A stretch of DNA of 43,421 bases from NCBI GenBank assembly GCA_027624915.1, contig JAQBTR010000007.1, forward strand, positions 1 to 43,421. Reading direction: 5' to 3'. The notes beneath the pieces are model-generated. The model did not search any database. It was not told the DNA's origin and saw only the letters and a list, made by a program, of their open reading frames with translations. This stretch comes from a bacterium (GTDB lineage Bacteria > Patescibacteriota > Minisyncoccia > Ryanbacterales > GWA2-47-10b). Of the stretch, positions 15,060 to 22,043 are shown piece after piece. How positions within the stretch are numbered: position 1 is the first letter of the stretch; every line of letters begins with the position of its first letter. A program made the translations under genes and the position numbers.

Positions 15060-17093
15060 TTAAACATTCTTTGGGGACAAGTTTGTTCGTTTAAGGGTCA
15101 TTGCGTTGATGACAACAATGACCGTGGACAAGCTCATAACGAGCGCACCAATCTCTGGCCTGAGGAAAAATCCCCACAGAGCAAAAACTCCAGCGGCGGC
15201 TGGAATAGCCACAATGTTATATCCAAGCGCCCACACAAGATTTTGTACCATCTTACGATAAACCTTTTTAGCTAAAATAATGAGACGAACAATGTCTCCG
15301 GGACTATTTCGCATGAGCACTATATCGCCCGCTTCAACCGCAACATCAGTCCCCGCACCAATAGCAATACCAGCATTGGCTTGAGTAAGAGCTGGTGCAT
15401 CATTAACGCCGTCACCAACCATCAAAACAATATGTCCTTTTTCTTGTAGCTCTTTTATATGCTTGTATTTATCCTCAGGAAGGACTTCTGCAAAATAGGT
15501 GTCAATACCAAGGCTCTTGGACACACCCTCTGCAACCTGTTTATTATCTCCTGTAAGCATGGCCACTTTAACCCCAATGCTATGAAGGCCATCCACAGCT
15601 TCTTTAGACTCTTCCTTAATCTGATCGGCGAGCGCTATTGCTCCTACTATTTGTTTTTCGTCCCCCAACAATACGACCGTCTTACCTTCTCCTGACAAAC
15701 GATCATATACTTTCTGAGCCTCAGAGGTTACATCACCAAGCTCCTGCATTAAGGCCATATTTCCAAGTAAATACTTTTTTTTGTTGATAGTGCCCGAGAC
15801 CCCCTTGCCTGCTATATTTGCAAACTGTGTGATCTTCTCCATTGATATGTCTTTTTCTTTTGCATGCTCAACAATAGAAATACCAATAATATGTGATGAG
15901 TGAGCATCAAGGGATGCTGCAAGTCGCAATACACAATCATTTTCGTCTTCGCCCGTTAATGTATTTTCCATCTTTGTGATAGCTAATACATCAGTAACCC
16001 CAAATTCTCCTTTGGTTAGAGTCCCCGTTTTATCAAAGACGACATAATCGGTTTTTCTTATAACCTCTAGTTTTGCAAGGTTTTTTATAAAGATACCATT
16101 TTTTACAGCAAGAGATGTGGTGATCGTTGTAACAGTTGGAATAGCCAATCCCAATGCATGAGGACATGCAATTACCAAAACAGTAATGGCGAGTGTCATG
16201 GCAAAAACAAATGGTTGACCAATAACAAGAGTCCATACGACAAGAGTAAGTAGTGCCGTAACTCCAGCAACGAGCGTCAATATGCCAGAAGCCTTATCTG
16301 CAATGCGCTGAGTCTTGGGCTTGGTCGATTGAGCTTCAGCAATCAATTTTTGTATTTGACCAATTGTTGAATTCTCACCAACACGATCAAGCCTGATCGT
16401 AAGTGAGCCATCCAAACAAATGGCTCCCGCGACAACCTGATCTCCCGACTCTTTGCGCACAGGCTTTGACTCACCACTAATAAGGGACTCATTAACATTA
16501 GCGCCACCACCAATTATTGAGCCATCTGCTGGTATCTTCTCACCAGGTTTTACCAAAACTTGGTCGCCCTCCCTCAAGCTCTCGATATCAACATCTTCTT
16601 CTTTTCCTCCAACTAGTTTATGTGCTTTTTTAGGTAATAACTTTGCCACCTCTTGAAGAGCGTTACCAGCCGCTGAACTAGAACGCGCCTCTAAATAGTG
16701 GCCAAACAAAAGAACCCAAATCAATGTAGAAATTTCTAAATAAAACTCTACATCTATAGATTCAACAAATGTCGAGGCGACAGAAAATAAATAGCCAGAT
16801 GCGACCGCCAAAGAAACAAGAGTCATCATTCCGTATTTACGAGCTTTTATCTCATGCCACGCATGTTGAAAAAATACAAGCGCAAAACCAAAAATAATCG
16901 TAGCAATAACAAATTGAATCCACTTTCCTAGCTCAATTTCACCAATACCAAGAAAGCCTGAGACAGCCTCATTTGTTAGGGCAAGAGGAATAAGCAAAAA
17001 TGTAACAATCCAAAAACGTCGCAAAAAACTAATGGCAGAGCCGTGACTCATTGCTCCTTCGTGGCTATGTTTGTTGTGATGTGAGTGATCCAT
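15060..17093 (-). CDS. copB: copper-translocating P-type ATPase, CopB-like (P1B-3 type)
   Basis: A 677-residue heavy-metal ATPase. The N-terminus is His-rich (MDHSHHNKHSHEGAMSH) in place of CxxC domains. TM6 carries ACPHALG (about 312), the CPH signature of CopB-type pumps; CPC would suggest CopA. The phosphorylation loop DKTGTLT (about 354), actuator GESKPVRKESGD and hinge GDGVNDAPAL (about 563) are intact. The nucleotide-domain motif that is normally SEHP reads SSHI here, losing its Pro. Family knowledge says it exports copper or silver. It is the last gene of the csoR operon, one base after the DUF1573 gene, and ends in a terminator. Confidence 0.93.
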   Translation of the reverse strand: MDHSHHNKHSHEGAMSHGSAISFLRRFWIVTFLLIPLALTNEAVSGFLGIGEIELGKWIQFVIATIIFGFALVFFQHAWHEIKARKYGMMTLVSLAVASGYLFSVASTFVESIDVEFYLEISTLIWVLLFGHYLEARSSSAAGNALQEVAKLLPKKAHKLVGGKEEDVDIESLREGDQVLVKPGEKIPADGSIIGGGANVNESLISGESKPVRKESGDQVVAGAICLDGSLTIRLDRVGENSTIGQIQKLIAEAQSTKPKTQRIADKASGILTLVAGVTALLTLVVWTLVIGQPFVFAMTLAITVLVIACPHALGLAIPTVTTITTSLAVKNGIFIKNLAKLEVIRKTDYVVFDKTGTLTKGEFGVTDVLAITKMENTLTGEDENDCVLRLAASLDAHSSHIIGISIVEHAKEKDISMEKITQFANIAGKGVSGTINKKKYLLGNMALMQELGDVTSEAQKVYDRLSGEGKTVVLLGDEKQIVGAIALADQIKEESKEAVDGLHSIGVKVAMLTGDNKQVAEGVSKSLGIDTYFAEVLPEDKYKHIKELQEKGHIVLMVGDGVNDAPALTQANAGIAIGAGTDVAVEAGDIVLMRNSPGDIVRLIILAKKVYRKMVQNLVWALGYNIVAIPAAAGVFALWGFFLRPEIGALVMSLSTVIVVINAMTLKRTNLSPKNV

Positions 17094-17094
17094 A

Positions 17095-17577
17095 TTATTC
17101 TGTAGTTTTTATTACATTAGCACTAAATCGAACTACTAATTCTGGCGTGGCAGTCGAATTAGTTTTAAGCATGAGCTCGCGAGTAATTTTTCCGGTTTCT
17201 TGTGGCCCGTGTGCAAGTGGATCATAAGTTGCTGTCAGAATCTCTTTACCACCGGCAGGAATGGTAACTCTCTGACCCTGTTGGCCATGCATACCAAAAA
17301 CAAGAGAGCCAATCTTTCCTCCTGTACACATACAGCTTGTTGCAGCCTGCGTTATCGTTACATCTTGCTCGCCGGTATTTTTAAGTACATACTCTGTGCT
17401 AACTTTACCTCCAAATATTTCAATATCACCAAAATCATAAAAATCTTTCTCTGCGGCAATAGCAGATGTGATAGGTCCGCTATTATTTGTTCCAGCGCGA
17501 TCTGAATAATTAAACGCAAGTGCAATGCCTATAACTACTATCACTAATGCTCCTATAATATATTTGTTTGTATTCAT
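17095..17577 (-). CDS. membrane-anchored DUF1573 domain protein
   Basis: A 160-residue protein with an N-terminal signal anchor (about residues 6-23) and one DUF1573-type Ig-like domain outside the membrane: DFGDIEIFGGKVSTEYVLKN, the characteristic cysteine pair in TSCMCTGG, an ATYDPLAHG strand and a C-terminal strand PELVVRFSANV. The function of DUF1573 is unknown. The CxC pair and its place between a rhodanese fusion and a CopB pump suggest metal or thiol chemistry at the cell surface, which is inference. The gene sits 17 bp after the rhodanese gene and one base before the ATPase, so it is co-expressed with them. Confidence 0.85.
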   Translation of the reverse strand: MNTNKYIIGALVIVVIGIALAFNYSDRAGTNNSGPITSAIAAEKDFYDFGDIEIFGGKVSTEYVLKNTGEQDVTITQAATSCMCTGGKIGSLVFGMHGQQGQRVTIPAGGKEILTATYDPLAHGPQETGKITRELMLKTNSTATPELVVRFSANVIKTTE

Positions 17578-17594
17578 AAAAAAATTATTATTAA

Positions 17595-18419
17595 CTATTT
17601 ACCTTCTTCTATGTCCACCTGAATCGACACAATTGCTTCAGGTGTGTTTTGATCATTAGAAGGTATAAATACGGTACGCTTAAAAACATCCAGAGGTTCT
17701 TCATGGAAATCTGGATCAAACACAACTGTCAGCAAAGCTGAATCACCAGGCTCTATTGATGAATTAGATATCTTTGCTGATGTACAGCTACAACTTGTTG
17801 TTAGCTCGCCGATCTCAAGAACTTTATTACCATTGTTATTAATATTGAATATAGTCTCTACTATACCTCCGTATTGTGGAATAACACCAAAATCATGGAT
17901 TGTACGATCAAAACTAATATGTGCGCCATCACTATCTTTCATCATTGAGGCTTGCTCTTTTGGATTATACTCACCGATTTCTGTATATGGATATCCATCT
18001 TCTTCCCAGTGAATCATCCCCCCAGCAATACTTTTAATGTTGGTATACCCGAGGGAGCTCATAATGTCATACGCGGTTTTGCTACGTGCACCAGAACGAC
18101 AGTAAATGATTATTTCTCTGTCTTTTTCATCCTGTCCAAGATTAATATCATTGAGCGACTCTTGAGATAGTTTTTGTACGGGCAAAAGTGTTGCACCTTG
18201 TAAATGTACGACCTCATATTCTTCTGGGGTACGCACATCAAGAAGAACAAAATCCTCTCTATTCTTGATTTTATCGGCAACTGCCCCTGGATATATTTCG
18301 TATGATTCGACGATGTCGTCATGATCAGTCACTTCTTTTTTATCTGAGCCTGTCCTTGTAAAGAATAGAATACCTGCAGCGACCAAAATAACAACCAATA
18401 TACTAACTATTGTTTTCAC
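17595..18419 (-). CDS. exported rhodanese-DUF1573 fusion protein
   Basis: A 274-residue protein with an N-terminal membrane anchor (about 3-22). A rhodanese domain follows (about 45-150: FVLLDVRTPEEYE, active-site loop CRSGARS with the catalytic Cys, and a SIAGGMIHWEEDGYP end). The second half (about 165-270) is a DUF1573 domain with HDFGVIPQYGG, the cysteine pair in TTSCSCTSAK and TVVFDPDFHEE. Rhodaneses move sulfane sulfur or act as thiol transferases. Joining one to DUF1573 and placing it under a CsoR-type repressor ahead of a copper pump is unusual. The start overlaps the csoR stop by 4 bases, so translation is coupled. Confidence 0.88.
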   Translation of the reverse strand: MKTIVSILVVILVAAGILFFTRTGSDKKEVTDHDDIVESYEIYPGAVADKIKNREDFVLLDVRTPEEYEVVHLQGATLLPVQKLSQESLNDINLGQDEKDREIIIYCRSGARSKTAYDIMSSLGYTNIKSIAGGMIHWEEDGYPYTEIGEYNPKEQASMMKDSDGAHISFDRTIHDFGVIPQYGGIVETIFNINNNGNKVLEIGELTTSCSCTSAKISNSSIEPGDSALLTVVFDPDFHEEPLDVFKRTVFIPSNDQNTPEAIVSIQVDIEEGK

Positions 18420-18685
18420 TTCTTTTTTGAAACTTTATAAATTGATAATATCTCATCGATGGCTTTTTTATGTTTACCACCTTTCATTTGTTCAACCACA
18501 TGAGTAGAGAGATGATTCTCAAGCATGTAGTCTTCAACAGAGGACAATGCCTCTTTGGCAGCTTGTGTTTGGGTAATAATATCTACACAATATTTTTCCT
18601 GTTCCACCATATTCTGTAAACCTCGTACTTGACCCTCAATAATCTTTAAACGGCGTAATGTGCGCCTCTTGACATCTTGTTTCAT
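18416..18685 (-). CDS. csoR: CsoR/RcnR-family metal-sensing repressor
   Basis: An 89-residue all-helical DUF156 protein. The family's basic start (KRRTLRRLKIIEGQVRG) and metal-site residues are visible: Cys33 (EKYCVDI), His58 (LENHL) and His62 (STHVV). In copper-sensing CsoR the last ligand is Cys. The Cys-His-His pattern and its spacing (25 and 4) equal those of the nickel/cobalt sensor RcnR (C35-H60-H64), although the N-terminal His of RcnR is absent. Family members bind DNA without metal and release it with metal. It is the first gene of the rhodanese-DUF1573-copB operon and has a matching operator in its own promoter, so it is probably autoregulated. Copper is the likeliest inducer from context; the ligand set leaves that open. 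Confidence 0.9.
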   Translation of the reverse strand: MKQDVKRRTLRRLKIIEGQVRGLQNMVEQEKYCVDIITQTQAAKEALSSVEDYMLENHLSTHVVEQMKGGKHKKAIDEILSIYKVSKKK

Positions 18686-18693
18686 ATGACTCT

Positions 18694-18722
18694 ATAATAC
18701 CCCCATGGGGTATCTACGTCAA
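18694..18722 (-). promoter_or_regulatory. promoter of the csoR-copB operon
   Basis: On the minus strand, -35 TTGACG (18717-18722), a 17-base spacer and -10 TATTAT (18694-18699). The ATG at 18685 follows after 8 bases, leaving almost no leader. Confidence 0.85.
18697..18713. promoter_or_regulatory. CsoR-type operator inside the promoter spacer
   Basis: ATACCCC (18697-18703), 3 bases, then GGGGTAT (18707-18713). G/C-tract inverted repeats flanked by TAT/ATA are the known form of CsoR/RcnR-family sites. It fills the region between -35 and -10, so bound repressor would block RNA polymerase. A further ATACCCC half-like tract lies near 18742-18748, toward the divergent gene. Confidence 0.8.
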
Positions 18723-18765
18723 GTATGGATAAAAGGCCGATATACCCCAACAAACATAAAAATCT

Positions 18766-19191
18766 ATGAAAATATATATTTATATACTATCAGTAGTACT
18801 TGCGGGTCTTCCCCTTATTTCATCGGCCCATAGTAATACCGCGAAGACTACACAGCCCGGCTCCATGATGATGCGTGAAATTGAAGATCGTGTACTTGGT
18901 GACGAAGCACACGAAAATCACGAGCAACTCATGATAAAAATGATGTCTGGGGGGAATCTTTCAGAGGGCGAAATACAAGAGATGATTGATTTTATGGATA
19001 CTAACCCTGGAGTTCACTCAATGATGATGAATCGACTTAATGAGGGCGAATACAGAGGCCACATGAGTGGATTCTCGACAAACAATTATAACCACATGTT
19101 TGGTGGAACATATTGGATAACCGTGGTTCTTCTCTGGGGAGTTCTTGGTCTAGCACTCATTGCTCTTGGAAAAAATGTATTAAAAAAATAA
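18766..19191 (+). CDS. exported Met/His-rich protein with C-terminal membrane helix
   Basis: A 141-residue protein divergent from csoR. It has a signal peptide (about 1-21, ending LISSA), a middle part packed with Met, His and acidic residues (PGSMMMREIEDR, HENHEQLMIKMMSG, HSMMMNRL, HMSGF, NYNHMFGG), and one C-terminal helix (TYWITVVLLWGVLGLALIAL). Met- and His-rich exported proteins often bind Cu(I) or Ag(I). Given the neighbouring CsoR and CopB this is probably a copper-binding protein, but I do not recognise the family. Only half of a CsoR-like site lies upstream, so shared control with the minus-strand operon is a guess. Confidence 0.82.
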   Translation: MKIYIYILSVVLAGLPLISSAHSNTAKTTQPGSMMMREIEDRVLGDEAHENHEQLMIKMMSGGNLSEGEIQEMIDFMDTNPGVHSMMMNRLNEGEYRGHMSGFSTNNYNHMFGGTYWITVVLLWGVLGLALIALGKNVLKK

Positions 19192-19219
19192 TCTTAACAG
19201 TTAAAATACTAGCTTATTT

Positions 19220-19465
19220 ATGGATAAAAAATTAAATGCACTTGCATTGGGCTACTCTGCTGGAATCCTGTCAGCTCTTGCAATGCTTGCAATGTGGATA
19301 CTCGACAAATTCGGGTTGTATGCCGGCGCGATTAACATGATGGAACAGTGGCATTTATTTTTCTCACCATCCATCGGTGGCCTCATCGGCGGCATGATTG
19401 AAGCTGCCATCATCAGCTTCGTATTCGGATATCTGTTTGCTTACATCTACAACAAGCTCGCTTAG
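19220..19465 (+). CDS. two-helix membrane protein, DUF5676-like
   Basis: An 81-residue protein with two transmembrane segments (about 8-27 and 52-75), a His in the link (EQWHLFFSPSIGG) and a YLFAYIYNKL end, the pattern I associate with the DUF5676 family. The family has no known activity and is often found beside heavy-metal genes. It lies 28 bp after the Met/His-rich protein on the same strand and is followed by a terminator, so the two form a short operon. Confidence 0.78.
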   Translation: MDKKLNALALGYSAGILSALAMLAMWILDKFGLYAGAINMMEQWHLFFSPSIGGLIGGMIEAAIISFVFGYLFAYIYNKLA

Positions 19466-19467
19466 TA

Positions 19468-19511
19468 AAAACAAAAATACTCTTCGCTCAAGCGAAGAGT
19501 ATTTTTGTTTT
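19468..19511 (+). terminator. strong Rho-independent terminator after the DUF5676-like gene
   Basis: Perfect arms of about 20 bases centred on TCGCTCAAGCGA, with A-rich left and T-rich right flanks, so it may work in both directions. Confidence 0.92.
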
Positions 19512-19938
19512 AAGCTTGTATGCTCTTTTTGCCTTTGGCTTTAACCATGTCTGTTTGGAGTTCTTGATAGCTTTAACTACAAAGAAGCTACCTTGAACCT
19601 CAAAAACTGCTCCTTTTATAGAAAATGAAACGTGACTACTCCTCTATAATTTACTAGGCAAGAATAATCATAAAACCAGCATATATGCCTCACAATCTCC
19701 CTGTAATACGAAGTTATACACAACTCAAGACCCAGGTATTGACCCCTTATTTAATCTGGGTAATAATCATTTTACCATAGAGATATGGGGTCGATTTATT
19801 ATATATTTCTACAAATATATGATTCCTGAAAAAAATTATGTTCTCCTCAATGAAGATGATGAAGAAACGAGTGCTGATGATGGGGATGGGGACGAAGACA
19901 AGGATAACTAAATAAAGGGGCTATCGGCCCCAACTCTC
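19512..19938. other. gene-poor stretch with fragments of open frame but no convincing gene
   Basis: The plus strand is open from 19636 to the TAA at 19909-19911 (91 codons). The translation looks protein-like (DPLFNLGNNHFTIEIWGRF, later an acidic tail) but has no ATG, GTG or TTG before a Met at 19819, leaving only 30 codons (MIPEKNYVLLN and an acidic tail). On the minus strand a 50-codon frame ending TGA inside the terminator at about 19489 reads GAVFEVQGSFFVVKAIKNSK and also lacks a normal start. These could be decayed genes or chance. Confidence 0.4.
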
Positions 19939-19975
19939 AAAAAAATACCGCATCATTATGATGCAGTATTTTTTT
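19939..19975. terminator. bidirectional terminator-like hairpin
   Basis: An A7 run, then ATAC, c, GCATCAT, t, ATGATGC, a, GTAT and a T run; both strands end in a U tract. A smaller GGGGC/GCCCC hairpin lies just before it at about 19917-19931. Confidence 0.85.
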
Positions 19976-20173
19976 GTGTGTTGCGGGGGGCACTCTTGGT
20001 CACAACTCTCGCTTCGTTCGGTCGCGACCCCGCCTCCTCGTGCTACGCACATCGTCCGGCATGTGACCAAATTTTTAATGAGACTTTTGAATGTAAAAAT
20101 GGAAATGCTCTTGTGGTGCAATTCCTGACGTAGGTAAAGCAGTTTGCCTACTCCCCACGCAAAAGCAAAGAAA
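19976..20173. repeat. GC-rich intergenic island bounded by an inverted repeat
   Basis: TTGGTCACA (19996-20004) and TGTGACCAA (20062-20070) enclose 57 very GC-rich bases with CTCTCGCTTCGTTCGG, in otherwise AT-rich DNA. A second hairpin, GTAGGTAAA/TTTGCCTAC, lies at 20130-20151. No gene is supported. The short GTTGCGGGGG at 19980-19989 repeats the 3' end of the tRNA at 20210-20219. Confidence 0.55.
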
Positions 20174-20202
20174 AAAAATCACATCGCAAGGATGTGATTT
20201 TT
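20174..20202 (-). terminator. Rho-independent terminator of the tRNA-fMet gene
   Basis: Arms AAAAATCACATC (20174-20185) and GATGTGATTTTT (20191-20202), 9 bases past the tRNA end, with a T run on the minus strand. Confidence 0.88.
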
Positions 20203-20210
20203 TCTGCTTG

Positions 20211-20284
20211 TTGCGGGGGTTGGATTTGAACCAACGACCTACAGGTTATGAGCCTGTCGAGCTACCAGACTGCTCCACCCCGCG
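20211..20284 (-). tRNA. initiator tRNA-fMet(CAT)
   Basis: A full cloverleaf of 74 bases without encoded CCA. Initiator marks are present: an unpaired C1-A72 at the acceptor end (CGCGGGG against CCCCGCA), A11-U24 in the D stem, and anticodon loop CTCATAA. The anticodon stem is ACAGG/CCTGT, so the usual run of three G:C pairs is only two, with A:U at 29-41. The gene has its own promoter and terminator. Confidence 0.95.
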
Positions 20285-20289
20285 CAACT

Positions 20290-20318
20290 ACTATACACCA
20301 AAAAAAGAGATTTTTCAA
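20290..20318 (-). promoter_or_regulatory. promoter of tRNA-fMet
   Basis: -35 TTGAAA (20313-20318), a 17-base spacer and -10 TATAGT (20290-20295). The -35 overlaps the gatA stop codon, and the -10 ends 5 bases before the mature tRNA. Confidence 0.8.
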
Positions 20319-21718
20319 CTAAGCGCTTGTTCGAGCTTTTTGGCGGCCGCCAAAAGCTCATAGTCTTCGAATCGCTTACCCAAAAGTTGGACGCCGATGG
20401 GCATGCCATCTATCTTGCCGGCCGGCAATGATATTCCAGGAAGGCCTGCGATGTTGGCAGACACTGTGTAGTTATCTGCCAAATACATTTCGAGAGGATC
20501 TTTGGTTTTTTCTCCGATTTTAAATGGTGGAGCTGGTGCCGTTGGCATTAAAACAGCATCAACATCTTTAAAGGCTTTTGCAAAATCTTCAGTGATGAGC
20601 CGCCATACATGCTGTGCTTTTTTATAATACGCATCGTAATATCCATGAGATAACACATATGTCCCAACAATAATACGACGTCTCACCTCAGTTCCAAATC
20701 CACTAAATCTTGTCTTTGAATATACTTCAGTAAGCGTATCACCGTCTGTGCGCGTACCAAACCTCATACCATCAAACCGAGCTAAGTTGCTTGATACTTC
20801 GGCTGGCACAATAACGTAATAACAAGCAAGGGCATACTTAAGATGTGGCAATGAAATACTTTTTATCTTAAAACCTTCTTTCTTTGCTTTTTCTACGGTC
20901 TCCTCAAAAATTTTCTTAACCGCAGGATCCAGACCATCTTCCGGCAAATCACTAACAATACCGAGTGTAAATTCTTTTTTCTTTGATGGCACATCTTCAA
21001 TATCTTGTGAGGTCATATCCTTTGGGTCTTTGTCCTCGATAGCTCGAAATACAGTTTCTGCATCTTCCACGTTATTTGCCAATGGACCTATCTGGTCAAA
21101 ACTGGAGGCCATAGCAATAAGTCCTGAACGAGAAACTCTTCCATAACTTGGCTTGAAGCCAACGACTCCACAAAATGAAGCAGGTTGTCTAATACTTCCT
21201 CCTGTATCTGAGCCGAGAGAGACTGGAGTCATCCCAGCGGCTACTGATGCGGCCGAACCACCAGAAGAACCACCAGGAACATACTCTGGATTATGAGGAT
21301 TGCGAACAGGACCAAATGCAGAGCTCTCGTTAGAGGAGCCCATTGCAAACTCGTCAAGATTAGTTTTTCCAACAATAATAGCTCCCGCTTCGCGAAGTTT
21401 TTCTACAACGAATGCATCATATGTTGCCGTGTACTCTCTCAAAATATTTGAACCAGCTGTTACATGATACCCTTTAACAAGTATGTTGTCTTTGATAGCG
21501 ATTGGAATCCCCTCAAGAAGTCTAAGTTTACCGCCACTATTTGTCATCCTTTCGTCGGCCAGTTTTGCTTCACTCATTGCCTTCTCTTCGTATACATCAA
21601 GAAAGGCGTTGAACTCTGGGTTTTTTTCTCGAATGACATCCAAATATGACTGTACAACAGTGCGTACAGTTTTACTTCCATCTTTATATGACGTATGGAT
21701 GTCGGATATTGTTATCAT
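20315..21718 (-). CDS. gatA: aspartyl/glutamyl-tRNA amidotransferase subunit A
   Basis: The amidase subunit of GatCAB, which frees ammonia from glutamine to convert Glu-tRNA(Gln) or Asp-tRNA(Asn). The 467 residues carry the amidase-signature triad: Lys76 (IAIKDNI), cis-Ser151 (GGSSGGSAASVAAG) and nucleophile Ser175 (GSDTGGSIRQP), with the family's exact spacing of 75 and 24. The start overlaps the gatC stop by 4 bases. gatB is not in the window, so it must lie elsewhere. Confidence 0.97.
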   Translation of the reverse strand: MITISDIHTSYKDGSKTVRTVVQSYLDVIREKNPEFNAFLDVYEEKAMSEAKLADERMTNSGGKLRLLEGIPIAIKDNILVKGYHVTAGSNILREYTATYDAFVVEKLREAGAIIVGKTNLDEFAMGSSNESSAFGPVRNPHNPEYVPGGSSGGSAASVAAGMTPVSLGSDTGGSIRQPASFCGVVGFKPSYGRVSRSGLIAMASSFDQIGPLANNVEDAETVFRAIEDKDPKDMTSQDIEDVPSKKKEFTLGIVSDLPEDGLDPAVKKIFEETVEKAKKEGFKIKSISLPHLKYALACYYVIVPAEVSSNLARFDGMRFGTRTDGDTLTEVYSKTRFSGFGTEVRRRIIVGTYVLSHGYYDAYYKKAQHVWRLITEDFAKAFKDVDAVLMPTAPAPPFKIGEKTKDPLEMYLADNYTVSANIAGLPGISLPAGKIDGMPIGVQLLGKRFEDYELLAAAKKLEQALS

Positions 21719-22008
21719 CCTTCAAATACTTTTTTAGACTTTAGTAGTCTCCCTACTTTTTCTGGGAACTCATTAATAAGAGCGTCGGCGTCAGATGATG
21801 ATGGAATCATTTCTTTATCTGGCCTAAGCTCAGCGTCTTTTTCTGACAGTATAAGCTCCGTATCAGACCCCTTGCCCTCCACTTCTTTGAGCTGGCCAAC
21901 ATAATCAATAATAGACCCAATCTCTTCTGGGAAGTTTTTTAAGTCTTCTTCACTTGGCTCAATACGTGCCAATTTGAAGAGTCTCTTCATATCATCATCT
22001 GAAATCAT
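21715..22008 (-). CDS. gatC: aspartyl/glutamyl-tRNA amidotransferase subunit C
   Basis: A 97-residue helical subunit that wraps GatA and helps the complex fold. The typical start is visible (DDDMKRLFKLARIEPSEEDL) with IGSIIDYVGQLKEV and a DAELRPDK segment before the C-terminal tail. It is the first gene of gatCA. A promoter, TAGACA-17-TAATGT, ends 6 bases before its ATG, inside a long inverted repeat shared with the end of ligA. Confidence 0.93.
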   Translation of the reverse strand: MISDDDMKRLFKLARIEPSEEDLKNFPEEIGSIIDYVGQLKEVEGKGSDTELILSEKDAELRPDKEMIPSSSDADALINEFPEKVGRLLKSKKVFEG

Positions 22009-22014
22009 ATAGTT

Positions 22015-22043
22015 ACATTACTTAAATTGGTAACCGATGTCTA
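22015..22043 (-). promoter_or_regulatory. promoter of gatCA
   Basis: -35 TAGACA (22038-22043), a 17-base spacer and -10 TAATGT (22015-22020), with the ATG at 22008 after 6 bases. The -35 is within the left arm of the inverted repeat 22030-22153. Confidence 0.7.

Noticed and set aside
19921-20121. Minus-strand 66-codon open frame with GVATERSESC
   Set aside because: It crosses a terminator hairpin and the GC-rich island; the peptide is a typical artefact of such islands.
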